A DNA stretch of 64,000 nt from Streptomyces cellulosae (GTDB lineage: Bacteria; Actinomycetota; Actinomycetes; Streptomycetales; Streptomycetaceae), in contig NZ_JOEV01000012.1 of the NCBI RefSeq assembly GCF_000721105.1, positions 1-64,000 on the forward strand, in the 5' to 3' direction. The notes below the pieces were generated by a model. The model was not told the origin of the DNA, searched no databases, and was given only the letters and a program-made list of their open reading frames with translations. Position numbers and translations under genes: made by a program. The stretch's first letter is position 1. Every line of letters begins with the position of its first letter. Below, piece by piece: positions 50,751 through 59,597 of the stretch.

Positions 50751-52211
50751 GTGAGTGACACCCCATTCGGATTCGGCCTTCCGCCGGAGGAGCCGGACGA
50801 CGGCGACGAGGGCAAAAAGAAGGACCCGCAGAGCGGCGGTGGTCAGGGACCGGCCAACCCGTTCGGTTTCGGCGGGATGCCCGGCGCCGGAGGCTTTGGC
50901 GGCCCCGGTGCGGACAATCCGCTCGCCGCCATGTTCGGTTCGCTGAACCCCTCCGACCTGGGCGCCGCCTTCCAGCAGCTGGGCCAGATGCTCTCGTACG
51001 AGGGCGGTCCGGTGAACTGGGACATGGCCAAGCAGATCGCCCGCCAGACGGTCTCCCAGGGCACCGCCGACGGCACCAAGGACGCGAGCGTCGGCCCCGC
51101 CGAGCGCAACGCGGTCCAGGAGGCCGTCCGCCTGGCCGACCTGTGGTTGGACGACGCCACGTCCCTGCCGTCCGGTGCCGCCTCCGCGGTGGCGTGGAGC
51201 CGCGCGGAGTGGGTCGAGGCGACCCTGCCCGCGTGGAAGGAGCTCGTGGACCCGGTCGCCGAGCGGGTCGGCACCGCCATGGGTGACGTCCTGCCGGAGG
51301 AGATGCAGGCCATGGCCGGCCCGCTGATCGGCATGATGCGCTCGATGGGCGGCGCCATGTTCGGCACGCAGATCGGGCAGGCCGTCGGCGTACTCGCGGG
51401 CGAGGTGTTCGGCTCGACCGACATCGGCCTGCCGCTCGGCCCGGCCGGCAAGGCGACCCTGCTGCCGGTGAACATCGAGGCCTTCGGCAAGGACCTGGGC
51501 GTGCCCAAGGAGGAGGTGCGGCTTTATCTCGCCCTGCGCGAGGCCGCTCACCAGCGCCTGTTCGCGCACGTCCCGTGGCTGCGCTCGCACCTGTTCGGAG
51601 CAGTCGACGGGTACGCGCGCGGGATCAAGGTCGACACCGCCAAGCTGGAGGACGTGGTCGGCCAGTTCGACCCGCAGAACCCCGAGCAGCTGCAGGACGC
51701 CCTCCAGCAGGGCATGTTCCAGCCGGAGGACACGCCCGAGCAGAAGACGGCCCTGGCCCGTCTGGAAACGGCTCTCGCACTGGTCGAGGGCTGGGTCGAC
51801 GCGGTGGTCCACGCGGCCGCGAAGCCGCGCCTGTCCTCCGCCGACGCGCTGCGCGAGACCCTGCGCCGCCGTCGCGCGTCGGGCGGCCCTGCCGAGCAGA
51901 CGTTCGCCACGCTGATCGGCCTGGAGCTGCGTCCCCGCCGCCTGCGGGACGCCTCTCGTCTGTGGGCCTCGCTCACCGACGCACGGGGTGTCGACGGTCG
52001 GGACGCCGTGTGGGCCCACCCCGACATGCTGCCGACCGCCTCCGACCTGGACGACCCGGACGGCTTCGTGCACCGCGAGCAGCTGGACTTCTCCGAGCTG
52101 GACAAGATGCTCGGCGAGGCGGCCGACAAGCCCGACCTCAAGAAGAAGGACGACAGCTCCGCGGACACCGGGGACACCAAGGACACCGACAAGGGCAACG
52201 ACACCGAGTGA
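50751..52211 (+). CDS. Zinc-dependent metalloprotease family protein (DUF2342)
   Basis: The 486-residue protein starts VSDTPFGFGLPPEEPDDGD with a Gly/Phe/Asp-rich disordered head, followed by a helical domain with REAAHQRLF (about residue 265), the characteristic active-site-like motif of the actinobacterial DUF2342/zincin family (a variant of HExxH). An acidic, Lys/Asp-rich tail ends the protein. GTG 50751 follows GAGGAATCCC. The stop overlaps the NUDIX start (GTGA). Function is not established. Confidence 0.88.
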   Translation: MSDTPFGFGLPPEEPDDGDEGKKKDPQSGGGQGPANPFGFGGMPGAGGFGGPGADNPLAAMFGSLNPSDLGAAFQQLGQMLSYEGGPVNWDMAKQIARQTVSQGTADGTKDASVGPAERNAVQEAVRLADLWLDDATSLPSGAASAVAWSRAEWVEATLPAWKELVDPVAERVGTAMGDVLPEEMQAMAGPLIGMMRSMGGAMFGTQIGQAVGVLAGEVFGSTDIGLPLGPAGKATLLPVNIEAFGKDLGVPKEEVRLYLALREAAHQRLFAHVPWLRSHLFGAVDGYARGIKVDTAKLEDVVGQFDPQNPEQLQDALQQGMFQPEDTPEQKTALARLETALALVEGWVDAVVHAAAKPRLSSADALRETLRRRRASGGPAEQTFATLIGLELRPRRLRDASRLWASLTDARGVDGRDAVWAHPDMLPTASDLDDPDGFVHREQLDFSELDKMLGEAADKPDLKKKDDSSADTGDTKDTDKGNDTE

Positions 52212-52729
52212 GCCTGTACGACGACGCGGTCCTCGTTCTGAAGCGCTACGAGGACCAGGGAGAGCTGCGCCAGGCGTACCTGGACCATTTGGCGGAGCAC
52301 CCGGACGGCATGTGGAAGGCCTGTGGGGACGGGCACATCACGGCGAGCGCCCTGGTGATCGAACCCGAGCGCGGCCGTGTACTGCTCACGCTCCACAGGA
52401 AGCTGCGCATGTGGCTCCAGATGGGCGGCCACTGCGAGCCGCAGGACGCGTCCCTGCAGGCGGCGGCTCTTCGTGAGGCGACGGAGGAGTCCGGCGTCGA
52501 GGGTCTGACGCTGCTCCCGGGCGGTCCGGTGCGCCTGGACCGGCACGCGATCCCGGCGCCGTGCCACTGGCACTTCGACGTCCAGTACGCGGCCGTGGCG
52601 CCGCCCGGCGCGGCGCACGCGGTCAGCGAGGAGTCGCTCGATGTGCGCTGGTTCGGGTACGACGAGGTGGCGGCCGTGGCGGACGAGTCGGTCGTACGGC
52701 TGCTGGAAGCGACCCGCGCAAGGCTCTGA
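52208..52729 (+). CDS. NUDIX hydrolase
   Basis: The 173-residue protein contains a NUDIX-like box GGHCEPQDASLQAAALREATEESGV (about residues 75-99) with the catalytic REATEE core; the first Glu of the consensus is replaced by Asp and the spacing is slightly altered, as in many actinobacterial members. The start GTG 52208 overlaps the metalloprotease stop by 4 bp, so the two are coupled. Substrate unknown. A terminator follows. Confidence 0.88.
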   Translation: MSLYDDAVLVLKRYEDQGELRQAYLDHLAEHPDGMWKACGDGHITASALVIEPERGRVLLTLHRKLRMWLQMGGHCEPQDASLQAAALREATEESGVEGLTLLPGGPVRLDRHAIPAPCHWHFDVQYAAVAPPGAAHAVSEESLDVRWFGYDEVAAVADESVVRLLEATRARL

Positions 52730-52751
52730 GCGCGGGTGACGAGCACCCGTG

Positions 52752-52790
52752 CGTAAGGGGCGACTGCCTGGACGGCCGCCCCTTACGTTT
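52752..52790. terminator. Terminator between NUDIX and AIM24 genes
   Basis: An 11-bp perfect stem (52752-52762 with 52777-52787) and a TTT tail, 22 bases after the NUDIX stop. It can serve both convergent transcripts. Confidence 0.85.
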
Positions 52791-52812
52791 GCCCTGGGGC
52801 GATGCGGGAGGC

Positions 52813-53550
52813 TCAGGCGTTGCTTCCGCCGAGGGAGTTCCCGCGCATGCCGAACTGGCCGAGCATGCCCGACGAGCGCAGGTGCTGCGGCGGCAGCAGC
52901 TCGCTGGGCTGTACCAGGACGTACCCCGTGCCGGAGAACTGCATTTCCCACCCTTCTCCGGTGGAGCCCTTGCGACGCCACACCGCGGAGGTGGAGGTCG
53001 GAGCCTGGAGCTGGGTGCGCAGGGACGTGGACCAGGCGACCACGGCGTCCGCGTCGCAGCAGACGTTCTTCTCCGGGGTGACCTCCATGACCAGCGGCTC
53101 GCCGGATGTCATGAGGACGACCTGCCCGGAGCCGGACAGCTCCAGGTTGTAGGCGCCCGCCGAGGCGATCTCCACGGCGCTGTCCACCGCGACGATGCCC
53201 ACACCCAGGGAGCCGTCGAAAGCGAGGACATAGGAGCTGTCCACGGTCAGTCCGCGACCGACCTCCATGACGTGCAGGTGCTGGGCGAGATTGGCCAGGT
53301 AGACGACGCCGTTGCCCTTGCAGCGCATGAGTTCCAGGCGCTCACCGGTCATCCGCTCGACGTTGCGCCAGCTGCGGTTGCGGTACTGGCTGTCGAACTC
53401 CACCTGCCCCTCGAAGGCCACCATCGCGCCCTGGCGCGCGAGTACGGCGCTGCTGCCCTGGGTGACGTCGGTCTTCAGGAGCTGCGGGTTCTGCAGGGTG
53501 TAGCGGCCGGTGGATTCCACCGGGACGTGTGCGAAGAGTGTGCTGTGCAT
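52813..53550 (-). CDS. AIM24 family protein (third of three)
   Basis: The 245-residue protein is an AIM24-family beta-barrel-like domain (TQGSSAVLARQGAMVAFEGQVEFD; MRCKGNGVVYLANLAQ; AYNLELSGSGQVVLMTSGEP; VVAWSTSL), starting MHSTLFAHVPVESTG. AIM24 proteins are related to mitochondrial Aim24 and bacterial YhjO-type proteins of unclear function. It follows two related genes and ends a run of three AIM24 genes, with 17 bp to its neighbour. Confidence 0.88.
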   Translation of the reverse strand: MHSTLFAHVPVESTGRYTLQNPQLLKTDVTQGSSAVLARQGAMVAFEGQVEFDSQYRNRSWRNVERMTGERLELMRCKGNGVVYLANLAQHLHVMEVGRGLTVDSSYVLAFDGSLGVGIVAVDSAVEIASAGAYNLELSGSGQVVLMTSGEPLVMEVTPEKNVCCDADAVVAWSTSLRTQLQAPTSTSAVWRRKGSTGEGWEMQFSGTGYVLVQPSELLPPQHLRSSGMLGQFGMRGNSLGGSNA

Positions 53551-53567
53551 GATGTGCGGTGCTCCCC

Positions 53568-54245
53568 TCAGCCCCGGATCTTGAATCGGTCGCCGGTGTC
53601 CTCGCTCGGCTGGACGACCACGAAGCCCTGCCCCTTGAAGCCGATCTGGAAGGCCTCACCGCTGCCCCGGCCGATGAGGGCGCTCGCCTTGACCGTGCGA
53701 CGGGCCTTCATGTCCAGGCCGGTCGTCCAGGCGATGAGGGCGTCCGGGTCGACGTACGTCTCGCGTTCGGCGCAGTCCAGGGCCATCGGAACGCCCCGGC
53801 TGACCAGCGCCACCCAGCCCGTGCCCCGTACGACCAGGTTGGTCAGGCCCGAGCCGGACAGCTTGGCGAGCCCCTTGACCGGTTCGATGGTCAGTTCCAG
53901 CGAGGCGTCGCAGGCCAGCAGCGTGGCTCCGTTGACCGAGAGAGCCTCACCGTTCAGGTGGAGGACGATGATGTCGCCCCCGTAGTCGGCGAGGTAGAGG
54001 TCGCCGTCACCGCGGCAGAGCATGATCCTTCCGCCCTCACCGGTGACCATCTCCTCCGCCGAGCGGCGAAGGGTGGCCGGCGGTCCGTCGAACTGCACAT
54101 AGCCCTCGTACGCGATCATCGATCCGGCCTTGGCCAGCAGATCGTGTCCCGTGGCCATGGTGACCTTGAGCGTCTTGGAGCTGTGCACACTCATCCGGAC
54201 GCCGGTCGGAGCGGCGCGGTGCGCGCTGAGAGTCTGGGTGTCCAT
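53568..54245 (-). CDS. AIM24 family protein (second of three)
   Basis: The 225-residue protein starts MDTQTLSAHRAAPTGVRMSV and has the same AIM24 signatures as both neighbours (LLAKAGSMIAYEGYVQFDGP; MLCRGDGDLYLADYG; GSGLTNLVVRGTGWVALVSRGVP; LIAWTTGL). ATG 54245 is chosen; a GTG at 54254 overlaps the upstream stop (GTGA) and is equally possible. The three genes are tightly packed and were probably formed by tandem duplication. Confidence 0.88.
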   Translation of the reverse strand: MDTQTLSAHRAAPTGVRMSVHSSKTLKVTMATGHDLLAKAGSMIAYEGYVQFDGPPATLRRSAEEMVTGEGGRIMLCRGDGDLYLADYGGDIIVLHLNGEALSVNGATLLACDASLELTIEPVKGLAKLSGSGLTNLVVRGTGWVALVSRGVPMALDCAERETYVDPDALIAWTTGLDMKARRTVKASALIGRGSGEAFQIGFKGQGFVVVQPSEDTGDRFKIRG

Positions 54246-54250
54246 GAGCC

Positions 54251-55849
54251 TCACACCTCGAAGGGCTGTACGACGACGAAGTTGCCGGGGGCGCCGCGGA
54301 ACTGGAGGTTCACGGCCTCCGTGGACTGCCGGGAGTACCCGGAGCGGCGCAGCCTGAGCGCGGTCGTGGTGACGGCCTGGGCGCCGGCGGACCAGGCGAT
54401 GACGGCGTTCCCGTCGACGTAGGTGGCCGGGCCGACCGGGATGACGACCGGCACACCACGTGTCTTCACGGCGACCGCTCCGGTGCCGGAGAAGAGCATG
54501 CTGAACAGGCCTCCGCCCGGCAGCCCCGCACCCTCGATCCGGCGGACCTCGGTCTCCAGGGCCTCGTCGAAGGCGAGCACCCCCTGCGCGCTGGTGTAGA
54601 GCTGCTCCCCCTGGAGGCGGATCACGAAGACCCGGCTCGCCTCGTCGGCGAGGAACACCTCTCCGTCGCCGGAACAGCGCATCAGGGACATGCCCTGGCC
54701 GGTGAGCGCCCCGGTGAGCTTGCCGAGCAGACCGGAGCCCTTGTGGGCGAAGTCGATGTCGCCCTGGTAGGCGACCATGCTGCCCTGCTTGGCGAGGATC
54801 GGGGCGCCCTTGGTGAGCGTGGCCCGCACCAGTTGCGGGTTCTGCTCCGTCCAGCGGTCCCCTACGGGTGCTTCCGCGTACTTCGTCAGGACGACGCGCA
54901 CATTCGCCTCGGGCGGCACGGGTGCGAGCTGCGTGGCACCGCCGAAGGGCTGCTGCTGGCCGGGGAAGGCCGCGGGGGCGCCCGGGGGAGTGAACGTCTG
55001 CGGACCCGCGCCGGGGGGCGTGAACATGTGCGGGCTCGTCGGGGCGGCGGGCGCCTGGGGCGGGACGCCGGGAGGGGGGCCTGGCGGGGTGCCGGCAGGG
55101 GTTGCGGGAGGGGTGCCGAATCCGCCGGGTGGAGTGGTTCCCACGATCGTCGGGGCGGTGTGGACGGACGGTGCGGGGGTCGGCGGGGCCGGTGCCGCGG
55201 GGGGCGTGCCGAACATGGGTGCCGGGGCGGGCGCGGGTGGCGCCGACGGAGGGGCGAACGTCGGCGCCGGGGACTGGGCCTGGGGCTGCTCCGGGACAGC
55301 CGGCGCGGGCGCGGGCTCCTCCTCGGCGACCTCGCCGCCGAAGTTCTTCAGCAGCGCGTCCAGGCCGCCGTCGAAGCCCTGTCCGACCGCCGCGAAGCGC
55401 CAGACGTCCTTCAGGTAGAAGTCGCCCAGCATGACGGCGCGTTCGGTGGAGAACTCGCTGCCGTCGAAGGAGTACCGGGCGACCTCCTCGCCGCCGGCGA
55501 CGATCCGGAGGTGTCCGGGGGCGATCTGCGACATCTGGCCGACGCCGTCGATCGTCGCCGTGAACGACAGCTTCTGGATCTGCGGCGGAATCTGATCGAG
55601 CGTGACCCGGAAGGATTCGGTGTCGCCCGCCTGCGGACCCAGGAGCTGCAGGGAGTCCTCGGGCGACTTCGGCTGGTTGAAGAAGATGAAATACCGGTCG
55701 TCCGAGAGCCGTTCGTCGGCGTCCAGTCCGAAGCAGCTGATGTCGAAGGTCAGTCCGGGGCCGGAGATCTGTACACCCACGTACAAGTCCCTGCCCGCGG
55801 TCAGGTCACTGATCTTGGCCTTGTGGCCGCGTTGGAATTCCCTGGCCAT
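54251..55849 (-). CDS. TerD-AIM24 fusion protein
   Basis: The 532-residue protein has an N-terminal TerD-type domain (residues 1-175; GVQISGPGLTFDISCFGLDADERLSDDRYFIFFNQP and FTATIDG), a Pro/Ala/Thr-rich linker (about 180-310) with repeated TPPG(G/A) units, and a C-terminal AIM24 domain (about 315-532) related to the two downstream genes. TerD domains bind calcium and occur in tellurite and stress-response systems. ATG 55849 (MAREFQRGHKAKISDL) is the usual TerD start. It heads the three-gene run. Confidence 0.92.
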   Translation of the reverse strand: MAREFQRGHKAKISDLTAGRDLYVGVQISGPGLTFDISCFGLDADERLSDDRYFIFFNQPKSPEDSLQLLGPQAGDTESFRVTLDQIPPQIQKLSFTATIDGVGQMSQIAPGHLRIVAGGEEVARYSFDGSEFSTERAVMLGDFYLKDVWRFAAVGQGFDGGLDALLKNFGGEVAEEEPAPAPAVPEQPQAQSPAPTFAPPSAPPAPAPAPMFGTPPAAPAPPTPAPSVHTAPTIVGTTPPGGFGTPPATPAGTPPGPPPGVPPQAPAAPTSPHMFTPPGAGPQTFTPPGAPAAFPGQQQPFGGATQLAPVPPEANVRVVLTKYAEAPVGDRWTEQNPQLVRATLTKGAPILAKQGSMVAYQGDIDFAHKGSGLLGKLTGALTGQGMSLMRCSGDGEVFLADEASRVFVIRLQGEQLYTSAQGVLAFDEALETEVRRIEGAGLPGGGLFSMLFSGTGAVAVKTRGVPVVIPVGPATYVDGNAVIAWSAGAQAVTTTALRLRRSGYSRQSTEAVNLQFRGAPGNFVVVQPFEV

Positions 55850-55988
55850 GCGTAACGACCGTCCCCCATCCCGAATGTGAGTGCGTCGCGACAGGCTAAC
55901 GGCAAACTCGGACACCGACGGAGGTCGGTACAGTTCCGGTACAAAATCCCAGTTCCCCGCCAGCGGGCGGCACCGCGCGAGGCGGGTG

Positions 55989-56585
55989 TCACTCTCCGCG
56001 GGCGCCCGGCAGATGGGGCAACCGCTCGGCGGCGACCACTCCCTCGAGGTAGCCCCGGGCCCGCTCGGTGCGCGGGTACGCCTCCAGCAACCGCCAGAAA
56101 CCCGGTCCGTGTCCGGGCACCAGCAGATGCGCGAGTTCATGCAGGAGGACGTAGTCCACGACGTACTCGGGCATGCCCTGAAGGCGGTGCGAGAGGCGGA
56201 TGCTGCCCTCGGCGGGGGTGCACGAGCCCCACCGCGTGTTCTGATTGGTGACCCAGCGCACCGAATTCGGCCGGGCCCTGCCGTCGAAGTACTGGGCCGA
56301 GAGCCGCTCTGCGCGCTCGGTCAGTTCCGCGTCCCCGAGGACCCGCTTGCTCTCCTGGGCGGCCAGCTTGTCGAGCATGACGCTCACCCAGCGCTGCTCC
56401 TCGGCCTCGGACATCCGGGCAGGGATGAGTACGACGGTGCGATCGCCCTCGCGGTACGCGGAGACCGTCCGGCGTCGCCGGGCGCTCCTGCGGACCTCGA
56501 TCGCGCTCGCCCCCGAGCTGCTCGGCGGCTGGCTCGTCGTGCTGCGCTGTGGCGTTCCGGCGCGGTGCAGTGGGTCGGCGGGCAC
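55989..56585 (-). CDS. YgjP-like metallopeptidase domain protein (M48-related)
   Basis: The 198-residue protein has a YgjP-like domain with the zinc motif HELAHLLVPGHGPGFW (about residue 148: HExxH plus third His) and the family segments NQNTRWGSCTPAEGSIRLS and MPEYVVDYVLL. It has no membrane segment or signal. Such proteins are sometimes linked with nucleotide-dependent restriction genes, but that context is not seen here. It precedes the TerD-AIM24 gene on the same strand with a 139-bp gap. Confidence 0.88.
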   Translation of the reverse strand: MPADPLHRAGTPQRSTTSQPPSSSGASAIEVRRSARRRRTVSAYREGDRTVVLIPARMSEAEEQRWVSVMLDKLAAQESKRVLGDAELTERAERLSAQYFDGRARPNSVRWVTNQNTRWGSCTPAEGSIRLSHRLQGMPEYVVDYVLLHELAHLLVPGHGPGFWRLLEAYPRTERARGYLEGVVAAERLPHLPGARGE

Positions 56586-56872
56586 GCCCCGACGTTACCC
56601 GCTGCGCACGCGGGAAGTCCCGACTCCGGGACGGTTGGGTCGCGATGCGCTCCGATCCCCCACCTGCGTTTGATTCGTACGACTGACTTGTACGACGAAT
56701 ACCCACCGCCTGTGGACAACTTTCGGCGCCCCGCGCCGGGCCGGGGCATGCTGGCATTCGCCGGCGAAGCACGTCGGCACTCGCCGTCAGAACCGCGACG
56801 GAGGTCCGACCGGACGTCCGACCGGCTCCACCGGCGAACGGAGATGTTCCACGAGGGCTACGGGGGCCTGTC
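56586..56872. other. Spacer between divergent YgjP and ThiF-like genes
   Basis: 287 bp with no gene. It contains an AT-richer patch (GATTCGTACGACTGACTTGTACGACG at about 56671-56697) with the repeat GTACGAC, possibly promoter or operator DNA for either gene. Confidence 0.5.
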
Positions 56873-58201
56873 ATGCAGCCGACGGTGAGGCAAAAGACGA
56901 GTGCGCGGGCCACGATCTCGCAGTCGACGATCTCCCAGTCGTCGATCTCGGAGGTGACCATGTCGCAGTCGACCATCTCGCAGTCGATGGTGCCGATCGT
57001 GAAGCCGGCGCTCCGGCGTGGCTGGCGCGACCTCAATACCGTGCAGTTCGGGATGACTCCGGCGCACGCGATGACGCTGGGACCCATGGACACGGCGACC
57101 GGCAGCTTCCTGGACCTGCTCAACGGCACCCGCGGGCTGCAGCTCCTGCGGGAGGAAGGGCGCCGCATGGACCTGCCGGACGGTCATGTCGATGCCCTGG
57201 TGGAGCGGCTGGCGCGGGCCGGTCTCGTCGACGACGCGAGAGGAGGCGGACCGGCCGCGGAGGCTCTGCGCACGAAGAAGGAGGTCCTTGACCGGCTGCG
57301 CCCCGATCTCGCGTCACTGTCGCTGACCACGTCCGAGCCGGGTGAGGCGATCGCGCTGCTGGCCGCCCGCCGCTCGCTGCGGGTCCAGGTCCGGGGCGCG
57401 GGCCGAGTGGGCACCGTCCTGGCCTCACTGTTGTCAGGTGCCGGGGTCGGCGAGGTCGAGGTACGCGATGTCGGTCGCGTCGAGCCGGGCGACGTCGCGC
57501 CGGGCGGGCTGCCCGCCGAGTCCGTCGGCGACCGCAGGGACGAGGCCGCCCGGCGGGTCGTGCGCCATGCCGCCCCGGACAGCCCACCGCGCCGCGCTCC
57601 CCGCACCGCGTCCGAGGGCCATGACACGGGCCTGTCCCTGGTGATCCTCGCCCCGCGGGACGATGTGGACGTGTACGCGCCCCTGCCGTCCGCCGCCGAT
57701 CCCCTGATCGTCTCGGGGACACCTCATCTGTACGCCGGAGTCGTAGAGGGTACCGGGATGGTGGGCCCGTTCGTGCTGCCCGGCGAGACGGGGTGCGCCG
57801 GATGTCTCCACGAGGCACGCGCCGACCGGGACCAGGCCTGGCCCCGGCTGATCGCCCAGTGGCGCTCCGGCGGCCCTCGCCAGACCCGCCCCTGCGACCT
57901 GGCGCTGGCAACCACCGTGGCGGGACTGGCGGCCACCCACGCGCTCACCTTTCTGGACGGCCGGGTTCCGTCGAGCGCGGGCGCACGCTGGGAGATTTCC
58001 CTTCCTTCCCTGACCTGGCATGCGCGCCCGGTATGGGCGCATTCCGCATGCTCATGCGGGGCGGCGGAGAAAGGTAAGGGGGAACACACCTCCAAGGGCG
58101 AGGATGGACACGAGACAATGGCGGAGCAACGACCGTCGAAAGAGTTGCGCCGCAGGACAGACGCGGCGGGGCTGGCTGGGACCTGGAGGGCGCATGTCTG
58201 A
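56873..58201 (+). CDS. ThiF/E1-like protein with cyclodehydratase-type leader-binding N-terminus
   Basis: The 442-residue protein has, after a repetitive N-terminal tail, a winged-helix segment typical of TOMM cyclodehydratase leader-binding domains (LRRGWRDLNTVQFGMTP, LDLLNGTRGLQLL, LVERLARAGLVDDA; about 45-125), then a ThiF/E1-like Rossmann domain (VRGAGRVGTVLASLLSGAGVGEVEVRDVGRV, about 165) and a zinc-ligand-like GCAGCLHEAR near 302 with HSACSCGAA near the end. The E1 fold lacks an obvious adenylation Arg/Lys set. No precursor peptide or YcaO gene is nearby. The first residues (ISQST-type repeats) could be non-coding if translation starts at ATG 56987. Its stop overlaps the downstream kinase start by 8 bp. 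Confidence 0.8.
   Translation: MQPTVRQKTSARATISQSTISQSSISEVTMSQSTISQSMVPIVKPALRRGWRDLNTVQFGMTPAHAMTLGPMDTATGSFLDLLNGTRGLQLLREEGRRMDLPDGHVDALVERLARAGLVDDARGGGPAAEALRTKKEVLDRLRPDLASLSLTTSEPGEAIALLAARRSLRVQVRGAGRVGTVLASLLSGAGVGEVEVRDVGRVEPGDVAPGGLPAESVGDRRDEAARRVVRHAAPDSPPRRAPRTASEGHDTGLSLVILAPRDDVDVYAPLPSAADPLIVSGTPHLYAGVVEGTGMVGPFVLPGETGCAGCLHEARADRDQAWPRLIAQWRSGGPRQTRPCDLALATTVAGLAATHALTFLDGRVPSSAGARWEISLPSLTWHARPVWAHSACSCGAAEKGKGEHTSKGEDGHETMAEQRPSKELRRRTDAAGLAGTWRAHV
56912..56986 (+). repeat. 15-bp tandem repeat at the 5' end of the ThiF-like gene
   Basis: Five imperfect units (ACGATCTCGCAGTCG type) at 56912, 56927, 56942, 56957 and 56972 encode ISQST-like pentapeptides. The array ends exactly before an in-frame ATG at 56987. 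Confidence 0.9.
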
Positions 58202-59582
58202 TCTTCCCCGGAAGGCGGTTACCCGTACCGCCAAGCTGGCCGCGCTTCCGCTCGGTTTCGCCGGACGGGCGACCTGGGGACTCGGCAAGCGGATCGTGGG
58301 CGAGTCCGCGGAGCTCGTCGGCCGTGAACTGCAACAGCGCACGGCGGAGCAGCTGTTCAAGGTGCTCGGCGAGCTCAAGGGCGGCGCGATGAAGTTCGGC
58401 CAGGCCCTGTCGGTGTTCGAGTCGGCGCTCCCCGAGGAGGTCGCCGGCCCCTATCGGGCGGCCCTGACGAAGCTCCAGGAGGCGGCGCCCCCGATGCCGA
58501 CCCGCACCGTGCACACGGTGCTGACGCAGCGGCTCGGCGAGAACTGGAACGAGCTGTTCCTTGAGTTCGAGGACAAACCCTCGGCGGCCGCCTCGATCGG
58601 CCAGGTGCACCGGGGGGTGTGGCACGACGGCCGTGAGGTGGCGGTCAAGGTGCAGTACCCGGGCGCCGGCGAGGCCCTGCTGTCCGATCTGAATCAGTTG
58701 AGCCGGTTCGCCCGCCTATTGGGTCCCCTCATCCCCGGCGTGGACATCAAGCCGCTGATCACGGAGCTCCGGGACCGGGTCTCGGAGGAGCTGGACTACG
58801 GCCTGGAGGCGCAGGCCCAGCGCGCCCACGCCGAGGAGTTCGCGGGTGATCCGGATGTGGTGGTGCCCGGTGTGGTCCACCAGTGCGAACAGGTCCTGGT
58901 CACCGAGTGGATGGACGGCGTCCCCCTGTCCGAGGTGATCGCCGACGGCACGCAGGACCAGCGCGACCGCGCCGGTCAGCTGCTGGCCCGCTTCCTCTTC
59001 TCAGGGCCCGCCCGCACCGGCCTGCTGCACGCCGATCCGCACCCGGGCAACTTCCGTCTGCTGCCCGGCGGCCCGGACGGCGAGGACGACTGGCGTCTGG
59101 GCGTCCTGGACTTCGGCACGGTCGACCGCCTCCCGGGCGGCCTGCCCACCACGATCGGCAGGTCCTTGCGCATGACGATCGACGGCGAGGCGGAGGCCGT
59201 CTACGAGCTCCTGTGTGCCGAGGGCTTCGTCAAGGAATCCATAGAACTCGACCCCGACGCCGTGCTCGACTACCTCCTGCCGATCATCGAACCGGCCCAG
59301 GTCGACGAGTTCACCTTCACCCGCGGCTGGATGCGCAGCCAGGCAGCCCGCATCGGCGATCCCCGCTCCCCCGCCTACCAGCTGGGCAAGCAGCTCAACC
59401 TGCCCCCGGCGTACCTCCTGATCCACCGGGTGACCTTGAGCACCATCGGCGTCCTGTGTCAGCTGGGCTCGACGGTGCGTCTGCGGGAGGAACTGGAGGA
59501 GTGGCTGCCGGGGTTCGTCCCGGAGAAAAACGTGGAGATCGTGGAGATCATGGACGAGGGAGAGTCGGCCGCTCAGGCATGA
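58194..59582 (+). CDS. ABC1/UbiB-family protein kinase-like ATPase
   Basis: The 462-residue protein has all the UbiB signatures: the KxGQ motif in GGAMKFGQALSVFE (about residue 66), the Ala-rich loop SAAASIGQVH (about 128), VAVKVQYPG (Lys), SEELDYGLEA (ExD motif), LLHADPHPGNF (about 281) and LDFGTVDR. UbiB proteins support quinone synthesis; in streptomycetes menaquinone is the quinone. ATG 58194 follows GGAGGGCGC and overlaps the ThiF-like stop by 8 bp, so both are coupled. Confidence 0.92.
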   Translation: MSDLPRKAVTRTAKLAALPLGFAGRATWGLGKRIVGESAELVGRELQQRTAEQLFKVLGELKGGAMKFGQALSVFESALPEEVAGPYRAALTKLQEAAPPMPTRTVHTVLTQRLGENWNELFLEFEDKPSAAASIGQVHRGVWHDGREVAVKVQYPGAGEALLSDLNQLSRFARLLGPLIPGVDIKPLITELRDRVSEELDYGLEAQAQRAHAEEFAGDPDVVVPGVVHQCEQVLVTEWMDGVPLSEVIADGTQDQRDRAGQLLARFLFSGPARTGLLHADPHPGNFRLLPGGPDGEDDWRLGVLDFGTVDRLPGGLPTTIGRSLRMTIDGEAEAVYELLCAEGFVKESIELDPDAVLDYLLPIIEPAQVDEFTFTRGWMRSQAARIGDPRSPAYQLGKQLNLPPAYLLIHRVTLSTIGVLCQLGSTVRLREELEEWLPGFVPEKNVEIVEIMDEGESAAQA

Positions 59583-59597
59583 GGGACCTCCACCGGC

